A stretch of DNA of 64,000 nucleotides, taken from assembly GCF_023343835.1 (NCBI RefSeq), contig NC_064472.1, forward strand, positions 8,175,469 to 8,239,468. Reading direction: 5' to 3'. Position numbers and translations under genes: made by a program. Below, piece by piece: positions 36,301-50,218 of this stretch. This DNA is from Lagopus muta (taxonomy: Eukaryota; Chordata; Aves; Galliformes; Phasianidae). Each line of letters starts with the position of its first letter. Position 1 is the stretch's first letter. A model generated the notes under the pieces. That model did not search any database. It saw only the letters and a list, made by a program, of their open reading frames with translations, and had not been told where the DNA came from.

Positions 36301-39300
36301 ATCTTGCTTATTATTAATAGCAATGTTTAAGGCCCTTGATATGCAATAGAAATTCAGCATTTTGGGGATCACTTTTAGGTGTGCGCTCCAGTAAATTGTG
36401 TCCACTCTACCCTTTGGAAAACAAACACCCTGACTTAACATACGAGAAGGACTCTGGCTTTTCTAAACAGCCTCCTTGTTTTCCACCTTCTGTAAAAGGA
36501 ATCCCCCATCTATAAAACTGAACCCTGGTGATGAAGGTCCCAGGTCCATGAAGAACAGGTTGTTGCATTTTGCATCATAGAGGAATTTGTGAAAGAAGCT
36601 ATGAATAGAAGGGGAATTTACAATCTTCCTCTAAAAGCCTAACTTTGTAGGCAAAAATGGAGCCAGCCAAAATCAACCTGGAGAGGAGGCATCTATGGGC
36701 TGATCAAAGATTTATTCATCCCTTTACTCAACCACTCCCTCTCCCCATCAGTCAGCTGCTCACATCTGGACAGCTCTGGCACAGGAAGCCTCCTTAGAGC
36801 AGTCTATGAGTTACTGGTAAATTGGAGATGTGTAATGGTAAAAGGTTTTGATTTTGCCCTTGATTGCCCTTATTATTAAAAGTGTGACTTTATCACTTTC
36901 CCACCCCTCTCTTCCCACTCAGTTAATTACTAACCAAGTCCCACCAGCAGGAAATAAGATCTTATCATGAAGAGTAGTAGTCATGGCTGAGTAAGACATG
37001 CCTTGGAAAGGGCAGATGCAGCCAAGTCAGAAAATCAAATAATGTACGCGTTTCCAACAGGCCTGAGACAAATGGCTAAACTGTGGCAACAGCCCTTCCC
37101 CATGGTGGGAGGTATTTGCATGCAGGATTTCCTTTGAACCATAATGCAGATGCAGCTGCTCTGCTTGTACTTGAGGCCTTTGAAGTTTGAAGATCCAAAC
37201 CTCAATTCCCACCTGTTCTTAAACTGAAGTGATTGGGAACTGAATGAACTTAAATTACAATGTTTGTTATTGTATCTCCTAGACGTGTGACCTCACTCTG
37301 TCAACGTCATTCCTTTCTCTTGCAGGATTTTGCCTGTATGTGCAACACACATGACATTTCCAGAAAGTCCAGGTGTTGTGCGCTTATCACTTCAGCTTCC
37401 TTTTTCCCATTACTTACTATGAAGCGTGACACATTGTGTATGGAAAAGCCCAGAAAGCCATGCCCTGCAGCACCAAGAGATATACTCAGAGCTTTCGAAA
37501 TGATGCTCATCTTTTCCATCACGTTTCAATGCAACATTATTCACTGTGTGATAAATATCATCCAGATGAGTGTCATGCAGGTTTGCTCAAAGCTTGCATT
37601 GGTTCAGGCAGATTTGCTAGTCAACCGTCACTTTCAAAAAGCAAGAACTGTTACTAGTCTAGTTGTTTTCAAGAGCTGAAGAAAAATATTCCTTGTCCTT
37701 CCATTTCCTTATACATTCTTGAGGAATTATGCCCATTGGTGGCCCTCAGGCAAAATAACCGTTTGCCCAAGTTGTAACACTGTGGGATGTTCAAGTAGTA
37801 CAGCAAACTTCAGAGAAATATTCAAAAACAGCAAACAGTGAACAGCAAGAGAGGGAGATCCAGCCAAATCTCCACAGAACCCAGGGTGGATGAGCTTATG
37901 TTAGCACAGCACAAGCTGATACAGCTTGGGGCACACACCATGTAGAGTTGTCAGCTCAGTTCCTGCAAGCACATCAGGTGTGGAGGTGTACTGACCTCTA
38001 GCATCCACAGGAAATGAAGGGAGTTGTGCTGCGTGGCACAGAAATGCTTGCACTGGAGAATCCCTTCTGCTTGGACCAGTGGTCAGGGAGTCAGAGACCA
38101 ATAGCAGCTGGTGGTGACCAGTGTCCAGAGCTGTCCACGAAACACAACAAGTAACTCTGACATTGCTTGTCACCAGCTAGGAGGATTGGAGGATAGCGAT
38201 GAGCAAAAGAAGATGGGCAAACTTGAAAGGGACAGTCAAAATCTTCCATGTACACAGTGCTCCTCTTGGCTTCTACCTTTCAGCCCAAAACGATGTGAAC
38301 CAGCATTTCTCTTTCCAAGCTTGTTGTGAGGCTAAGAAGCAAGAAAGAAAAAGCTCTCTCTATGGCAATATATGGTAATAAATACATTTGCACACTTAGG
38401 CACTCACTCTACTACACCAGCCAGAAAGATACTGATTTCAGCAAGTCAAAATGCAAGACGTCCTGGCGCCCTTTCCAAAATATTTGTTTATATAAAATGA
38501 AAGTTTTACAACAAACACATGTCCCATTAAAAAGCTTCTTAACATATCAGTGACATAGGTGCAAGCAAAATCCCTCTAGACATGGTCTTTAATTGGTCTG
38601 CCCCACATCTTCAAACCTAGGATATAAATATACCTGATATGGGTAATATACTGATAAATGGAGGGTTTTTTTTTGTCTTTTAGACCTCAAAGAATCATCT
38701 GGGAAACCACAAAAGTTTAATGAGCTTGCCCCAGAGACATTAGGTTTTATGGAAACAGATTAAAAAATTTTGCTTTACAACTTAATCACGCAGTATAATG
38801 AGTAAAGAAAAAATAATGCCATACAGAGAAGACATGGGAAATTCCTGCATTAGTTGTATGAAATGTATGAAAATGAAAATTATGCAGAGATAGAATGAAA
38901 ATCAAAACAAATGTGAAAGAAGACAGGCAAGTATGTAAAATAGGGATTATAGGCTTATAAGAGACAAGGGCAGTTCCCTATCAAGGCAAGAGGTAATCCT
39001 TAATGTAACTTATGTCAAGAAAGTTTTCGGCATCTTCACATTTGAACTTTTGCAGGAAGATGGAGTAAAAGATTGAAGAATAAACCTGGAATCCATCTCT
39101 GTACGTTATCTTAGGAACAAAATTTGTTCAGAACAGCCAAGCCACTGAGTTTCCTAACTGTGGATCTGATGGTGCTGTGGGGCACAGCTCAGTGTCAGGT
39201 CAGGGAGTAATTTCTGAGGACTTGTTTCTGATTAGACTGAACACTGCGGAATGCTTCTTCTCTCATTACTGCTTGCCTGTCTGACTTAGACTGGGAGCTC

Positions 39301-41031
39301 GGGTAACACAAGTAAACAAAAAGCTCAGAAGCACGAAGAACCATCATTTTGTGATCAGTTAATTACAAATGCAGCTACACTTCGAAGGAGTGCTCTGAAT
39401 ATAGTTTTGTCCTTAGAAAAGAAGGTGACATCAGCAGTGAAAAATTTGCACATGCAGATCCATGTACACAGGCAAAAAAGGGCTTAAAGAAAAGCAAGAG
39501 CAAAGAAGAAGCTAGGTCTTTGGCAGACATATGCAGTCATTCTGATAAGTAGATGGTGTACAGTCTGCACACCCCAGCAGTAGGACCTGTACTTCCAGAG
39601 CACAAGCTTGTCCAGTTTTGAAGCTGAAGATCAAGAGAAGTGTTCAGTTTTGAGGCAGCACAGTAATGGGACGGTATGGAACCCTGAACATAGTCATTGA
39701 GATAGGGCTCAAACATAGGTATCTGCTGCATGCTCCCTTGAATTGCTGTGCTAAGCTGCTGTGATGGGATAGCTGTAGGTCCTGCATCAGGTCTGACAGC
39801 TACATGACAGTTTTTCAGATACTGTGGAGCATTTCAGATGGCACTTATGTGTGTGAGTCTTAGCATGCAAGCTGTGTCCTATCTGAGCCTCGGGCGCCCG
39901 TGAATTGTTTTCTCCTTGGCTCTACAAGGTTCCTTACACCAGACAATCTAAAGTTATTAAGATCATAGATTCACAAGATGATATGATGTGAGTACTGTAT
40001 GTACAAGCAGAAAGAGGCAAGACCAGTTCCTAGGTGCTAACTTGCTCGTGGTGTCAGAAAGCATAAGAAATCCTTCTGTGTTACTGCTACCTTCTCTTAT
40101 GATGTTTGTTCCCATGACATCCCCATTGCAGTAACAATCCCATTATGATGACAGCAAGAAGGCTCTCCTGGTCAGAAAGCCATGCACAGGTGTGGCAAGA
40201 CATATAGCAGAATGCAAGATTTGCTACAGCTACACCAATCTAAACACATCTCTTTTATACTACCTGTTGACAAGAGAATAGCTTTTGTGTTCCACATAGG
40301 TCTGTACCCACCAAGACTTGATATTTATGAACAAGGTGGGAAGTGCTGCAGAAATACAGAACTTGACCTGACTTTTTTTCTGGGTCAAGGAATAGATATT
40401 TCCTCCCATATTGTTCTGTCAGAGCTGAAGGGTTCTTGCAGATGGAGCTGGGTAGGCAGAAAGCCAGCTCTTTCTATTGGCAGGCACAGAGCGGAGAGGA
40501 CAAGGTGGCAGCAACCCAGGTTTAGCTTGGCTGATGTTGGCAGGGAATTACACTGTTAACACTGTCTTCAATGTGGTGTATGCTGGGTCAGGGGTGTATG
40601 AAAATATACCTGCTGCCTAACACCTATATTAGGCATTCTGGCTAAATGAACTGAAATTTATTCAAAACTCAGACCTGGTTTTCTTCAGATCCCTTTTGTG
40701 GAATGATCCATCAGCATCCAGACCTGGTACTGTGGAAGCACAAATCCCATTCCCATCATTAGCTCTTGGTGGGATTTCTGGCGTGGTCCCAGGTTCATCC
40801 TTCCAGAGGTACGTGCATCTCCATCATGAACATCAATCCAGTGCTCCTCCTGCAAGGAAGGCAGGAAGATTAATTTCTTGTCATACGTGACTGAACTGAA
40901 GTCACTATACACTTGGATACCCAAATAAATGAGAAGACAACCTCATTCCAGGAATCAACTGGAGATTTCAATTTCACAGACCTTCCTATGCCTCCGGCTC
41001 TCTAGGTTTTGGCTTTCTACACGTTCTTGGA

Positions 41032-41057
41032 AAATAATAATAATAATAATAATAAAA
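41032..41057. repeat. (AAT)n microsatellite, about 7 units
   Basis: Perfect AAT units flanked by short A runs. Confidence 0.93.
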
Positions 41058-42677
41058 ATCTAAAAACATGATGCTTATTTAACATTCTGCCATTAACACA
41101 AAGTGCATATAACTTTGGCTCCTCTCCTCAGCTGGGCTGACTATTAAGGAATAAACTACAATACTTTTGCAGCCAGAGGAATGGGTTTCCATGAGGGAGG
41201 ATGAGGAAAAGATGAAAAAAAAAAAAAACAAAAAAAAACCCTCAATGCTGCTATTAAAATTCTGTAATCTGACAAAAGGCCAGTGTACTGATCCAAACGA
41301 TTAGGTCCCCAGAGGAAATGTCTTATTAATGTAACTCATATTTGGGCTATGCCAAGGTTACATTGGGCAAGATAAGACTTTGTCAAAAGCAGTCTGCTGG
41401 CAAAGCCCCACGTTTTCCACTGCCAAGAAGGACATCTAATTTCAAGGATGCCTTCCACCAGCAGTGACTGCTCCTGCTGTTTTGAGAGCCCAAGCAGGCA
41501 GGCTGATACCTCCAGAGTTAGCCTCCATTTGGGATGGGAGAAGGGATTCAGTTCTCTTACACAATATTTAACAAGACCTCAAAGCCAGAGATGTTTACTC
41601 TCCTTACTTCAGCCTAGAGCATGACTACAAGACTCAACTAGCCTAGAATTTTCACAAGGCATCTCTGAGATGAATCATTACTACAAGATACATGATTACT
41701 TAACATATTGTATGCACAACTAGATGAAACCAGCTTTCTCCTCTCTTTTCTTTCTCCTTCATCCAATCTCCCCAATTATTTTCATCCAATGAAGCCAAGC
41801 TCCTTTCAATACCTCAAACTTGCCAGGGAGAGCTGTTCCAGCTTGCTAATTGAATTATAACACACCCTCTAAATAAGACTCTGGCTCAGAAATCACTTAG
41901 GTGAGAATATCCCTTAAGAGCATAACAAGAAGAGCATGGTTGGATGAGTAATTGATTCAATTTGGATTGAAATGGAATGATCTAGTTGTGTCCTACTCTG
42001 TTTTCTCCTCCTATATTTGCAGAGACAAAATGCCTGCAGCAGGTCTGTTCTCAGGGCTCAGAAATCAGTTGAAGGCTCTGAACTTTCCTTTAGAGGGTGA
42101 CTAACTCCAGCCATCATCAGGAATTCACAAGCAGCTGTTCTCTTACAGAAGAACAGAGCTGGGAGATGGAGGTCCAGAGCTGCGTGGGTAGACAGCACTT
42201 TTGCTTTGAGGATTATCTAAGTGGCTGTTTTTCAGTGGGGTGATGACTGGATTTTCAGGACTGGACATAAGTTGGAGAATGATCCCAAGGCAGCCAAGCA
42301 GTGGGCTGTCATCCATTTTCCATCACAATTCATAGGTTATCTTGTTCACAGAGGCAATGCCTGCCCTGGGACAGATATTGTCTGAGCAGTGACAGTCTTG
42401 GCATGATTTCTGGAAAGAAGGCAGGGGAGGACTGACAACTGGCAATGGGATAAGCAACAGGAAGCCAGGTGCCTCATGGGGGAGAAAATCAGAGGATGTC
42501 AACACTGGGAGACCGCTGAGGAGTTGTCTAATTTTACATTTAGTAGATGAATTGTAGTGGTACAACTTCATGCCAGAGGCAAGGGAGATGTATCCCTCTT
42601 TGCCTGCATGCAGCACCTAGTGGATCTAAAAGCAAAGATAAGAACCTGATATGGAGCAGTTGTTACTGTCTTCTTAC

Positions 42678-42755
42678 CCCGCCTTGACCTATCTGGGCCT
42701 GGAGGATCTCTGATAAATCTTTCAGCAAATGTACCTGGCTCAGAGCACACCAAGG
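42678..42755 (-). other. Exon-like segment, 26 codons
   Basis: The acceptor is taaattggcag| and the donor is GGCGGG|gtaaga. The phase 1-1 frame reads CSEPGTFAERFIRDPPGPDR, which has a protein-like composition. No partner exon was identified. Confidence 0.15.
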
Positions 42756-44129
42756 CTGCCAATTTATTAAGAAAACCAATAAACACAGTAGATATGATCT
42801 CAAAAAACTTGGAGCAAGCTGCTGCTAGGGCAGAGATTTTTCCTTTCGCACTTCCAGGGAGAACTTCAGCTTATGTTTGGGAAGGCAGGACTGTATAGGA
42901 ATATGCAATACAACAGCAAGTGTCATCTTAGCCATGTTTAAGATGGGATGGACTTTTTTATCCCTCTGCATGCCCATCTCCAACTATCCTGACAGTATTT
43001 CTGCTTCCCCTCTGCTTCAGATAAGATCTGAATATGCAGATCTGGGACACTAGATGCAAATGGTGTCAGGTCTGCAATGCAGAGACTGAACATTTCAAAA
43101 CAGTTGTATGCTCACACTATCAGTGCTCTCCCTGAGAGTTGGAAAGCTAAAACTTTTTCTCTATGAGTGACAGCATGAAAATAAAGGTCCATATAACACA
43201 TACAACAAAGTCTGGTGAGAACAGGGGAGTCTCTGTTGTAACGTTTGCAAGTGAAGGGTTTTGCAGATGGATTTGTTGCATCTCTCATAGCACAATATAT
43301 GCCAGGATGGTTTATGGCCTCAACCTTGTAGAAGAACCTCATCCCAGTATTTCTTCCCACACTTTCTGGCTGGCAGAGCTCAGAAAAAGAAGAATTGATC
43401 CTGGACTTTCTGGGGCAGGGGAAGGAGTCTTCTCCTGATTTGCAAACACTGATTTGCAATGGATTTGTACCTCTTCTTCCCAATCTTTTTTTCTGCACAG
43501 CTCTGATTCCCACCACTCATCTATCCTGCAGGCTTTAGCTTGAACGTTGCCACCTTATTAAATGTGAATTGAATTAGACAGGAGGCAATTAACTGCACTG
43601 GAATTTTCCCAGGGTATCAGAGCAAACATACTCAGTGATATCTGGTGAGATCTTTACAGACCACAAGCAACATAGATATCGTGTATAATGATGGTGCTTC
43701 CCACATTTTCCTTAGCATGCTTCTGGGACATTGTGCTGAGGAGCAAATCAGAGGGAAGGGTTAAGACACCTCTCTTCATGAAGCAATTGGGATTTTCCTT
43801 GAGATCTCTTTGAGTGTGAGTCTGCTGCTGTGGTTATTTATTCACAAATAGCTGAAAAGCTGTCCTTCAGCATGAGCCACGTCTGGCGTGCAAGCTGTGC
43901 ACCCACACTATCAGTCTGCTGAGCCTGAAGAGCAGGGTCCATCATCAGAGCAGGTATGGATGAAGAACACTCCTGCCCTCTTCCCACAGTCACGTTACCT
44001 TATTGTCAGGCTGAATATGAGCCTCACCTCAAATTGGCAAACCTCATACTGGACTGTGCCACGACAGTGAGATCTTCTGTCTGTGTTGTCTAACCCAAAT
44101 CAAGGGAGATATCAAGAAATAACAATGGG

Positions 44130-44370
44130 GGAGGGCTGCCAGGACAAGGAATACAGACCACCAGTCCCATTAGCAGAGTGTGAGGGAGCTGGGATTGCTC
44201 AGTCTAGCAAGGAAGGGACTGAAAGGGGATAAAAGCCAACAATGAGTTGAAGGGCAGCTACAGAGGTGGGTAAGTAAATACAGAGCCAACCTGCTTGAGC
44301 ACTGGGGATAGCCCAGCTAGTCCAAGCAGAAGGCTGGAGGGGAGATCCCAGAGACCTCTTCTGACCAAAA
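44130..44370 (+). mobile_element. Possible very old CR1 3' fragment
   Basis: Pieces such as GAGGGAGCTGGGATTGCTCA, GAAGGGACTGAAAGGGGAT and GACCTCTTCTGACC follow the order of a CR1 3' end, but similarity is low and the tail is lost. It could be another repeat. Confidence 0.35.
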
Positions 44371-47300
44371 CTCATGCAGTCTATCTTCTCATCAGCTTAC
44401 CAGCGGGGAATTGCTTTCATTGAGAAATTAGTCAGATTTGTCTGGGATTTGATTTCAGACAGGTCAGTTCTGAAAGCTCCCATGCCATTTTGGAAACAGA
44501 TGCGAGTGATCTGTGGCAGACAGTGCTCAGACTGGCACCACTACCAAGAGTAGTCCACCTGTAATCCAAGATACCATCTAAGTTTGTATTTTGGGCCAAA
44601 CACAGATCTGTAGAGTCCTAACTGCAAGTCTCCTGTCTGTGTAGTACACTGTGTGTATGAGTGAATGACCGCAGACTTCAAAATCTAAATTAGGGATCAG
44701 TCACCCTCTGCCAAATCACTCTCGGTTTACTACTGTGTCAGTCTTAATCCAAAGCTTGTCGTGAGCCACGTGTGCTGCTGCGTGTGGGAGAAGTGTCCTG
44801 CCCCACCAATTTGATAACAATTTAAATTAAATCATTTCACAGGGAAAAGATCTCTTCCTGATCAAGGTCATTTGCAGAGAGAGGAAGCAAGATCTGAATC
44901 TGAATGTAACTTGGCCTTGGGTCTGGGTACAAAAGGAAAATGAATACTGAGATCTGCATTTGCTCCCTTGAGCAATTGTTGCAGCTTGCATAAGCAGAGA
45001 GGCAAAAGAGTAGGTAGAGAAATAGATGCTGGGATAGTGAGAAAGTTCATGCAAGCAAACTTCAGGATGACTTGCACAAAGTGTGAGTTTCTCTTATTCA
45101 TCTTTTCCTCCAGCCTATTCAACTCTTCTATTTGTTTGGCTATTGTAGACAAATTCTCTATTTACTTTTCTTTAGCTTGACTAACATTGCAGTTCTTGTT
45201 GAATTAACTGTCACCCCAAGAAGGCAGTGCCAATGGGTGTGCTAATGCTCTCTCCTGCCCATGATATCACAATAGTCCAGGGAATGAAAGTGTTACAAGC
45301 TGTACTTTATTCACCTGTATGGACTGTGCTATGTGCACGTAATGCAAATAGAATGTGAAAAAGACATGTTAGCCCGAAAAGCTCTTTGAATTGCAGTAAG
45401 ATTAGGGAAAGTCCCCAGGGGCCCCAGGGAAGCTGTACTCTGATTTATACAAAGCAAGTGACCTGCAGTGGCTCTGGTTCCGTTTGGAACAGCATCAAGA
45501 TGCAAACTGTGGGTTTCTCATCCAACACCTTTACTCAGTGTAAGCCAAATAAGAGCATTGCCTTAGCCAGGAATAGCAGATCATTTATTGGTGTAGTGAA
45601 TCCACAGATAAACAGACAGCTACAAATTATGTACTGACATATCATTGGATGGGCTGGGACAACACAGCTCACCACAACTCATTAAGCTGTAATGTCTTTA
45701 TTACTGCTGTTCACATGTCTGTAGTCTGGGATGTATCAAAGGGGAAAGAAAATCAAGAAATCTGAATTCTCATCATGCCTGAGTCCAACCAGACCAAAAG
45801 CAATGACAAAAACAGTGGTCAAAAAAAAAAAAAATTGCTCCAGAAATGTTTTTCCAAATCAGATTCCCAAAGAAAAAGTGTCTAAACATGGCTGGGAGAA
45901 CAAAAGCCAATTGTGGGTGAATGGTGCCATAGAAGCTGAGCAAAGACTTGGCATGGTAGCACCCATCCTGGCAGCACTTTCAAGGACCTTATGCCTATAC
46001 TGCCAAGGACTGAGCATAGAGCTGGAAGGGTCTATGAGACCCTGAGGTGATGGGAAGTTATTTCAGGCATGAAGACATTTACTCACTTCCTTCAGCCAGT
46101 CGAACTCCACTGGGAAGCCAACAGTGGTTACCATAGAGGAGCAGGCTCCCAACCCTGGGTAGCACAGGCAGACTTCAACATCACCTACTGGTTTTCAAAG
46201 ATGTACCGTCATCTTTTATTCCATGCTCCCTACTCATGGGGCAGTTCACTCAAAAGATCCCTAGAAAACCTCCCATCCTCTGCCCTTCTCCTTGCAGTGG
46301 TTAACAACACTGCCTGTAAGGCTGATCCTTCAGCTCTCAGTGCCTTGTGGAAGAGATTTGTGTCCCCCAACACCATGAGGTACAGCAAAGCCCACATCCA
46401 TGACTGTCTTGTTCTGCATTATGAAAACAGAAAGAAGAGGAGGGAAGAAATAGACAAACACTTTAGCAATAATCTAGGGAAAATAAGGCTAAGGAGGAAT
46501 CTCAAAGCCTCTCTGGTTGGATAGGCAACAATTAACAGTAGAGTGAATCAATATTTTTACACTTTTTAGCCAAATGTGAGCTCCTTAGGAAATTGGAAAA
46601 TTCTGCAAAAAGCTTGGTTGTCCACATCTCTGGAGTTCAGCACAGAGGGAGCCAGGTAATGACTCCCATGGGATCAGTTCTAGCTGCTAGGTCCAGTCCA
46701 TAAAGCCACCTACAAAGCCATGCTGGGAGGAGGCATTCTGCCTTGGCAAGGCTGGAACATGCAGTGCAAGTAATCTCACAGTGCTCTCTGGCACAGGCTT
46801 TGCATGTCACATTCACTTTCCACAGGTCTCTGGAACCTCAGGAGCTTGATCAATAAAAGACACTCAAGAACCAGATAGGGAGCTGCCCCAAAAGGAAACT
46901 TGTCCAGCCTTGAATGCAAAGAAGGAAAGGAAAGATCAACTAAGAAAGTGAAAAACACAGCGGTGGGGAGAATGGCAGAGAACAAAGGATAGTTGTCAAC
47001 TTACACCAGATCCCACATCTTCACTGAATGACACCCACAACTGTCAGCCAGTAGCTACCCATAGGCATCACTGCAGATGATCTCTAGACAAAGCATGCAT
47101 CTCATTACAAACCTGAGGTCTTTTGGCCGAAGTGAATTAGGGGCTGGTGAACACACCTGAAGACCAAGCACTTAGCAGAGGAGGCCACAGTTTTGTCCTT
47201 TGCGCAGAGAGATGAAGCATTCTGGAGGTGCAGCTTTGAGGCCATGGCCTTGGGCATCTGGTAATGGGAAGTGTGGAATAAGCACCTTCTCCACACCCAA

Positions 47301-48417
47301 GAGAAGAGGTTTGTACCTGTGGCTTTTGCCTTTCCTGTGGACGGCAGTGTTCCTTATACTAACCACGTGTTAGCACAAACTGTAAGTTATTTGTGTTATG
47401 CCTGGGATAACAGGCACAGGAGACCCATCAACACCACAGCCTAACATCCCTTATGAAGGATGATGAGAGGACTTGGGTGAGGAAGCAGCATCAAGAAAGT
47501 CAATTTCCTTCTCCACCCTGATCCTTCACTTCATTTAATCCTTCCCACAAAACCAGCCTCTTCCTGGCATAACCTCTCCAGCGTCTCTCCTAGTGACAGC
47601 ACTGTGTTTGCCTCATGTTTGGAGAGAATTGATGTGATTCACCTACAAGTTCTCCAGGGCCTTGAAGATTTTATCCCTGTCCTCCTTGCTCATTTTTCAT
47701 TTCTCGTGAGAGACAGAACAACGAAGATGACGAAAAAACGTGCAAGATAAGAACGGCACCAAGGATACACAATCAGGCATCTAACAACTCCAGGTACTGG
47801 GCGTGTGGTTATGAGTCTGCATCTGGATCTTGCACCAGTGCTTTTTACTCCCCGGAACAACACACATTTTCCTTCAAAACCAGAAATACCAATATAATTA
47901 TCTTCTCCTTCTCAGCAATGAGTAACAGCACAGACACACAGAGCTCAATTTTCAGTGCTGACAAAAGCAATGAATCAAGATTAAGTATTTGAGTCTGGTT
48001 TGCCTGAGAGGCAAATGACACCCCGAAACAACCAGGAGGATCTGAGAATGGGAAGGGCTTGGTGCTGAGCAGAAAGGTAGGCAAGTTAGCATATGCTCTG
48101 GCTTTTAGGGCTAAAAGTAAAATAAATCCCTTACCTAGTAAAAGGAAAGAAATCCATGAGAGGTTTTTCTTTGCAGAGCTACTGAAAAGCTGCTATCACT
48201 AATTCTTCTTTTCCTTTTCACTTCTCTCCCCACCATGTGTGTATTTCCACATAGGGGAAAATGAATAAAAACTGAACCACAGCAATCAGCACCTGAATAC
48301 TGAGAGGACTGTATCTAACCAGACTGGAGCTCCATGAAAGAGCAACCTGCTTAGCCAAAGCAGGTTTTTTGTTTTTTTTTCACTCTGAAAAGCCCAGCCA
48401 TATTTTCATCAATTCCA
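44371..48417. other. Intergenic sequence, no supported gene
   Basis: The longest frame is 151 codons on the plus strand (46069-46524), which ends in a lysine/arginine-rich stretch. It has no recognisable domain or splice context. An A run lies near 45820. Confidence 0.5.
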
Positions 48418-48570
48418 TTTTAAACTGGAGGACTAGATGGTGCCCTGGGCAACATGATATAGCACCTGATCTAGTGGTTGGCAACCCTGCCACAGCAGGG
48501 GGTTGGAGCTGGATACTCTTTGAAGCCCCTTTCAACCCCATTCATTCAGTGATTCTCTGATTCTATGACA
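48418..48570 (+). mobile_element. CR1 LINE 3' end fragment
   Basis: It has GGTGCCCTGGGCAACATGAT, TAGTGGTTGGCAACCCTGCC, CAGGGGGTTGGAGCTGGATA and ends CAGTGATTCTCTGATTCTATG. Confidence 0.88.
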
Positions 48571-48852
48571 ATTTTCCAAGAAAATATGTTTCAGAAATCT
48601 ACAGCCCTGCTATCACAGCTGACTGCTTTCCAGTACTATCCTGGAGGATTTATACAACAGTGATGTGACTACTTCATCTTTCCAATTCCCAGAGGCTTCA
48701 GGAGATCCAGAGTCTCTTATGAAAAACAAGCTATTTTGCACCTGGGTTCCTGAGAAAACCAGGCAGAAGTCATCTCCTCACTGCAGGTGTCCAACAGCAA
48801 AGTCACACCTTGCAGGAGAGACCACTTGCTGTGTGGGTATCTTCAGGGACAT

Positions 48853-48940
48853 GGGTTAGTTGCCATGGTGGTGATGGGTCAGCAGTTGGACTAGGTGATC
48901 TTAGCAATCTTTTCCAACCTTAATTGTTCTATGATCCTAA
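48853..48940 (+). mobile_element. CR1 LINE 3' tail, very short
   Basis: It contains GGTGATGGGTCAGCAGTTGG, ACTAGGTGATCTTAGCAATC and TTTTCCAACCTTAATTGTTC, then TATGATCC. Only about 90 bases remain, and it follows the previous copy by less than 300 bases. Confidence 0.85.
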
Positions 48941-49574
48941 CTTCCCTCTTCATGGAAAGCACAGGTGGCAAAAACACGAGATGAAGAATATCATGTTAGC
49001 TCAGCATCCAGGACTAGGGTCTGGTCTATAGCCTGTGCTGCAAGCTATATTCAAGAGCTTATCTGCAACCCACATCTTTCCCCAGAGTCACCTATCTGCC
49101 ACCTTCAGCACAGGACATCAGTGACACCAAACTTGAGAATAATAGAAGGCCAAAATTAGTAGCAAGGACTCACATCATGAAACAAGATTTCCTTGTTTCC
49201 CAACATTTGTTGCATTTTACATTCTTTCTCCTGGCTCTTGTGAGTTCCTCAGTGCAGTGTTCTGTCATGTTCCCAAAACAGTGCAGACATTAGGGGGTAC
49301 AGAAGGAAAAGATGATGCAGTAGAAAATAATAGAGGACTCCCAAAATGCAAATCCTCTCAAAGGACCCTGAGAGTCTCTTTTTGTTTTGTTTTACTCATA
49401 CATGTGCAAGTCTTCTTGACACAGTGACAAAGATACAGATCTTCTGCTGGAATAAATAAAGCAGAAAGCAGCCTGGGGTCTGCGTGCCCCAGGTCACAGC
49501 CATGGCATGGAGCACCATGGGACAGGGGGTTACATCCCTCTGTATAAAGAAAGTCCTTCATGTGTCCCTCCCTG

Positions 49575-50218
49575 ACACTGGCATTGTCTTCAGTGAGCCC
49601 ATGATCCAGCAGTATGCCCTTGTGGCCAAGAAGGCCAATGGTATCCTAGGATGCATTAAAAAGAGCATGGCCAGTGGGTCGAGGGAGGTGATCCTCCTCC
49701 TCTCTGTCCTGGTGAGAATACATCTGCAGCACTGTGCCCAGTTCTGGGCTGCCCAGTTCATAAAGAAAGGGAACTAATGCAGAGTCCAGTGGAGGGACAC
49801 AGAGATGGCTGTGGCACTGGAGCATCTCCCATATGAGGAAAAGCTTAGAGCTGGGGCTGTGAAGAGAAGGGTGAGGAGGGAATCTCATCAATGCTTATAG
49901 ATATCTGTTGGGCAGGAGTCATATGGATGAGGTTGGGCTTTTTTTGGTGGTTCCAAGTGATAGGACAAGGGGCAACGGGCACAAAAGGAAATACAGGAAG
50001 TTCCGTATGAACGTGAGGAAAAACTTCTTTACTGTAAGGGTGACAGAGCACAGGAACAGGCTGCCCAGAGAGGCTGTGGAGTATTCTTCTCTGGACATAT
50101 TCAAGACCTGCCTGGATGCCTACCTGTGCAACCTATTGTAGGGAGCCTGCTATCACAGGGCAGTTGGATTCGATGATCTCTTGAGGTCATTCCAACCTCC
50201 GCAATTCTGTGATTCAAC
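49575..50218 (+). mobile_element. CR1 LINE 3' fragment, about 640 bases
   Basis: The upstream part still reads AKKANGILGCIKKSMASGSR (end of ORF2). It is followed by GTGATAGGACAAGGGGCAAC, GAGGAAAAACTTCTTTACTG and CAGAGAGGCTGTGGAGTATT, and the tail TCTTGAGGTCATTCCAACCT, CTGTGATTC. Confidence 0.93.

Larger units (their letters stand above)
33386..44129. other. 10.7 kb with almost no recognisable repeats or genes
   Basis: Apart from an AAT microsatellite, A runs near 41216-41240 and one weak exon candidate at 42.7 kb, I see nothing. Frames such as 40182-40559 (125 codons) and 43112-43516 (134 codons) lack recognisable domains. Confidence 0.5.

Noticed and set aside
40182-40559. Frame starting with a zinc-finger-like CGKTYSRMQDLLQLHQSKH
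   Set aside because: Only one of the two needed cysteines is present and no neighbouring finger exists, so it is a chance resemblance.
46069-46524. 151-codon plus frame with a basic end
   Set aside because: It has no recognisable domain, and the sequence context gives no support.
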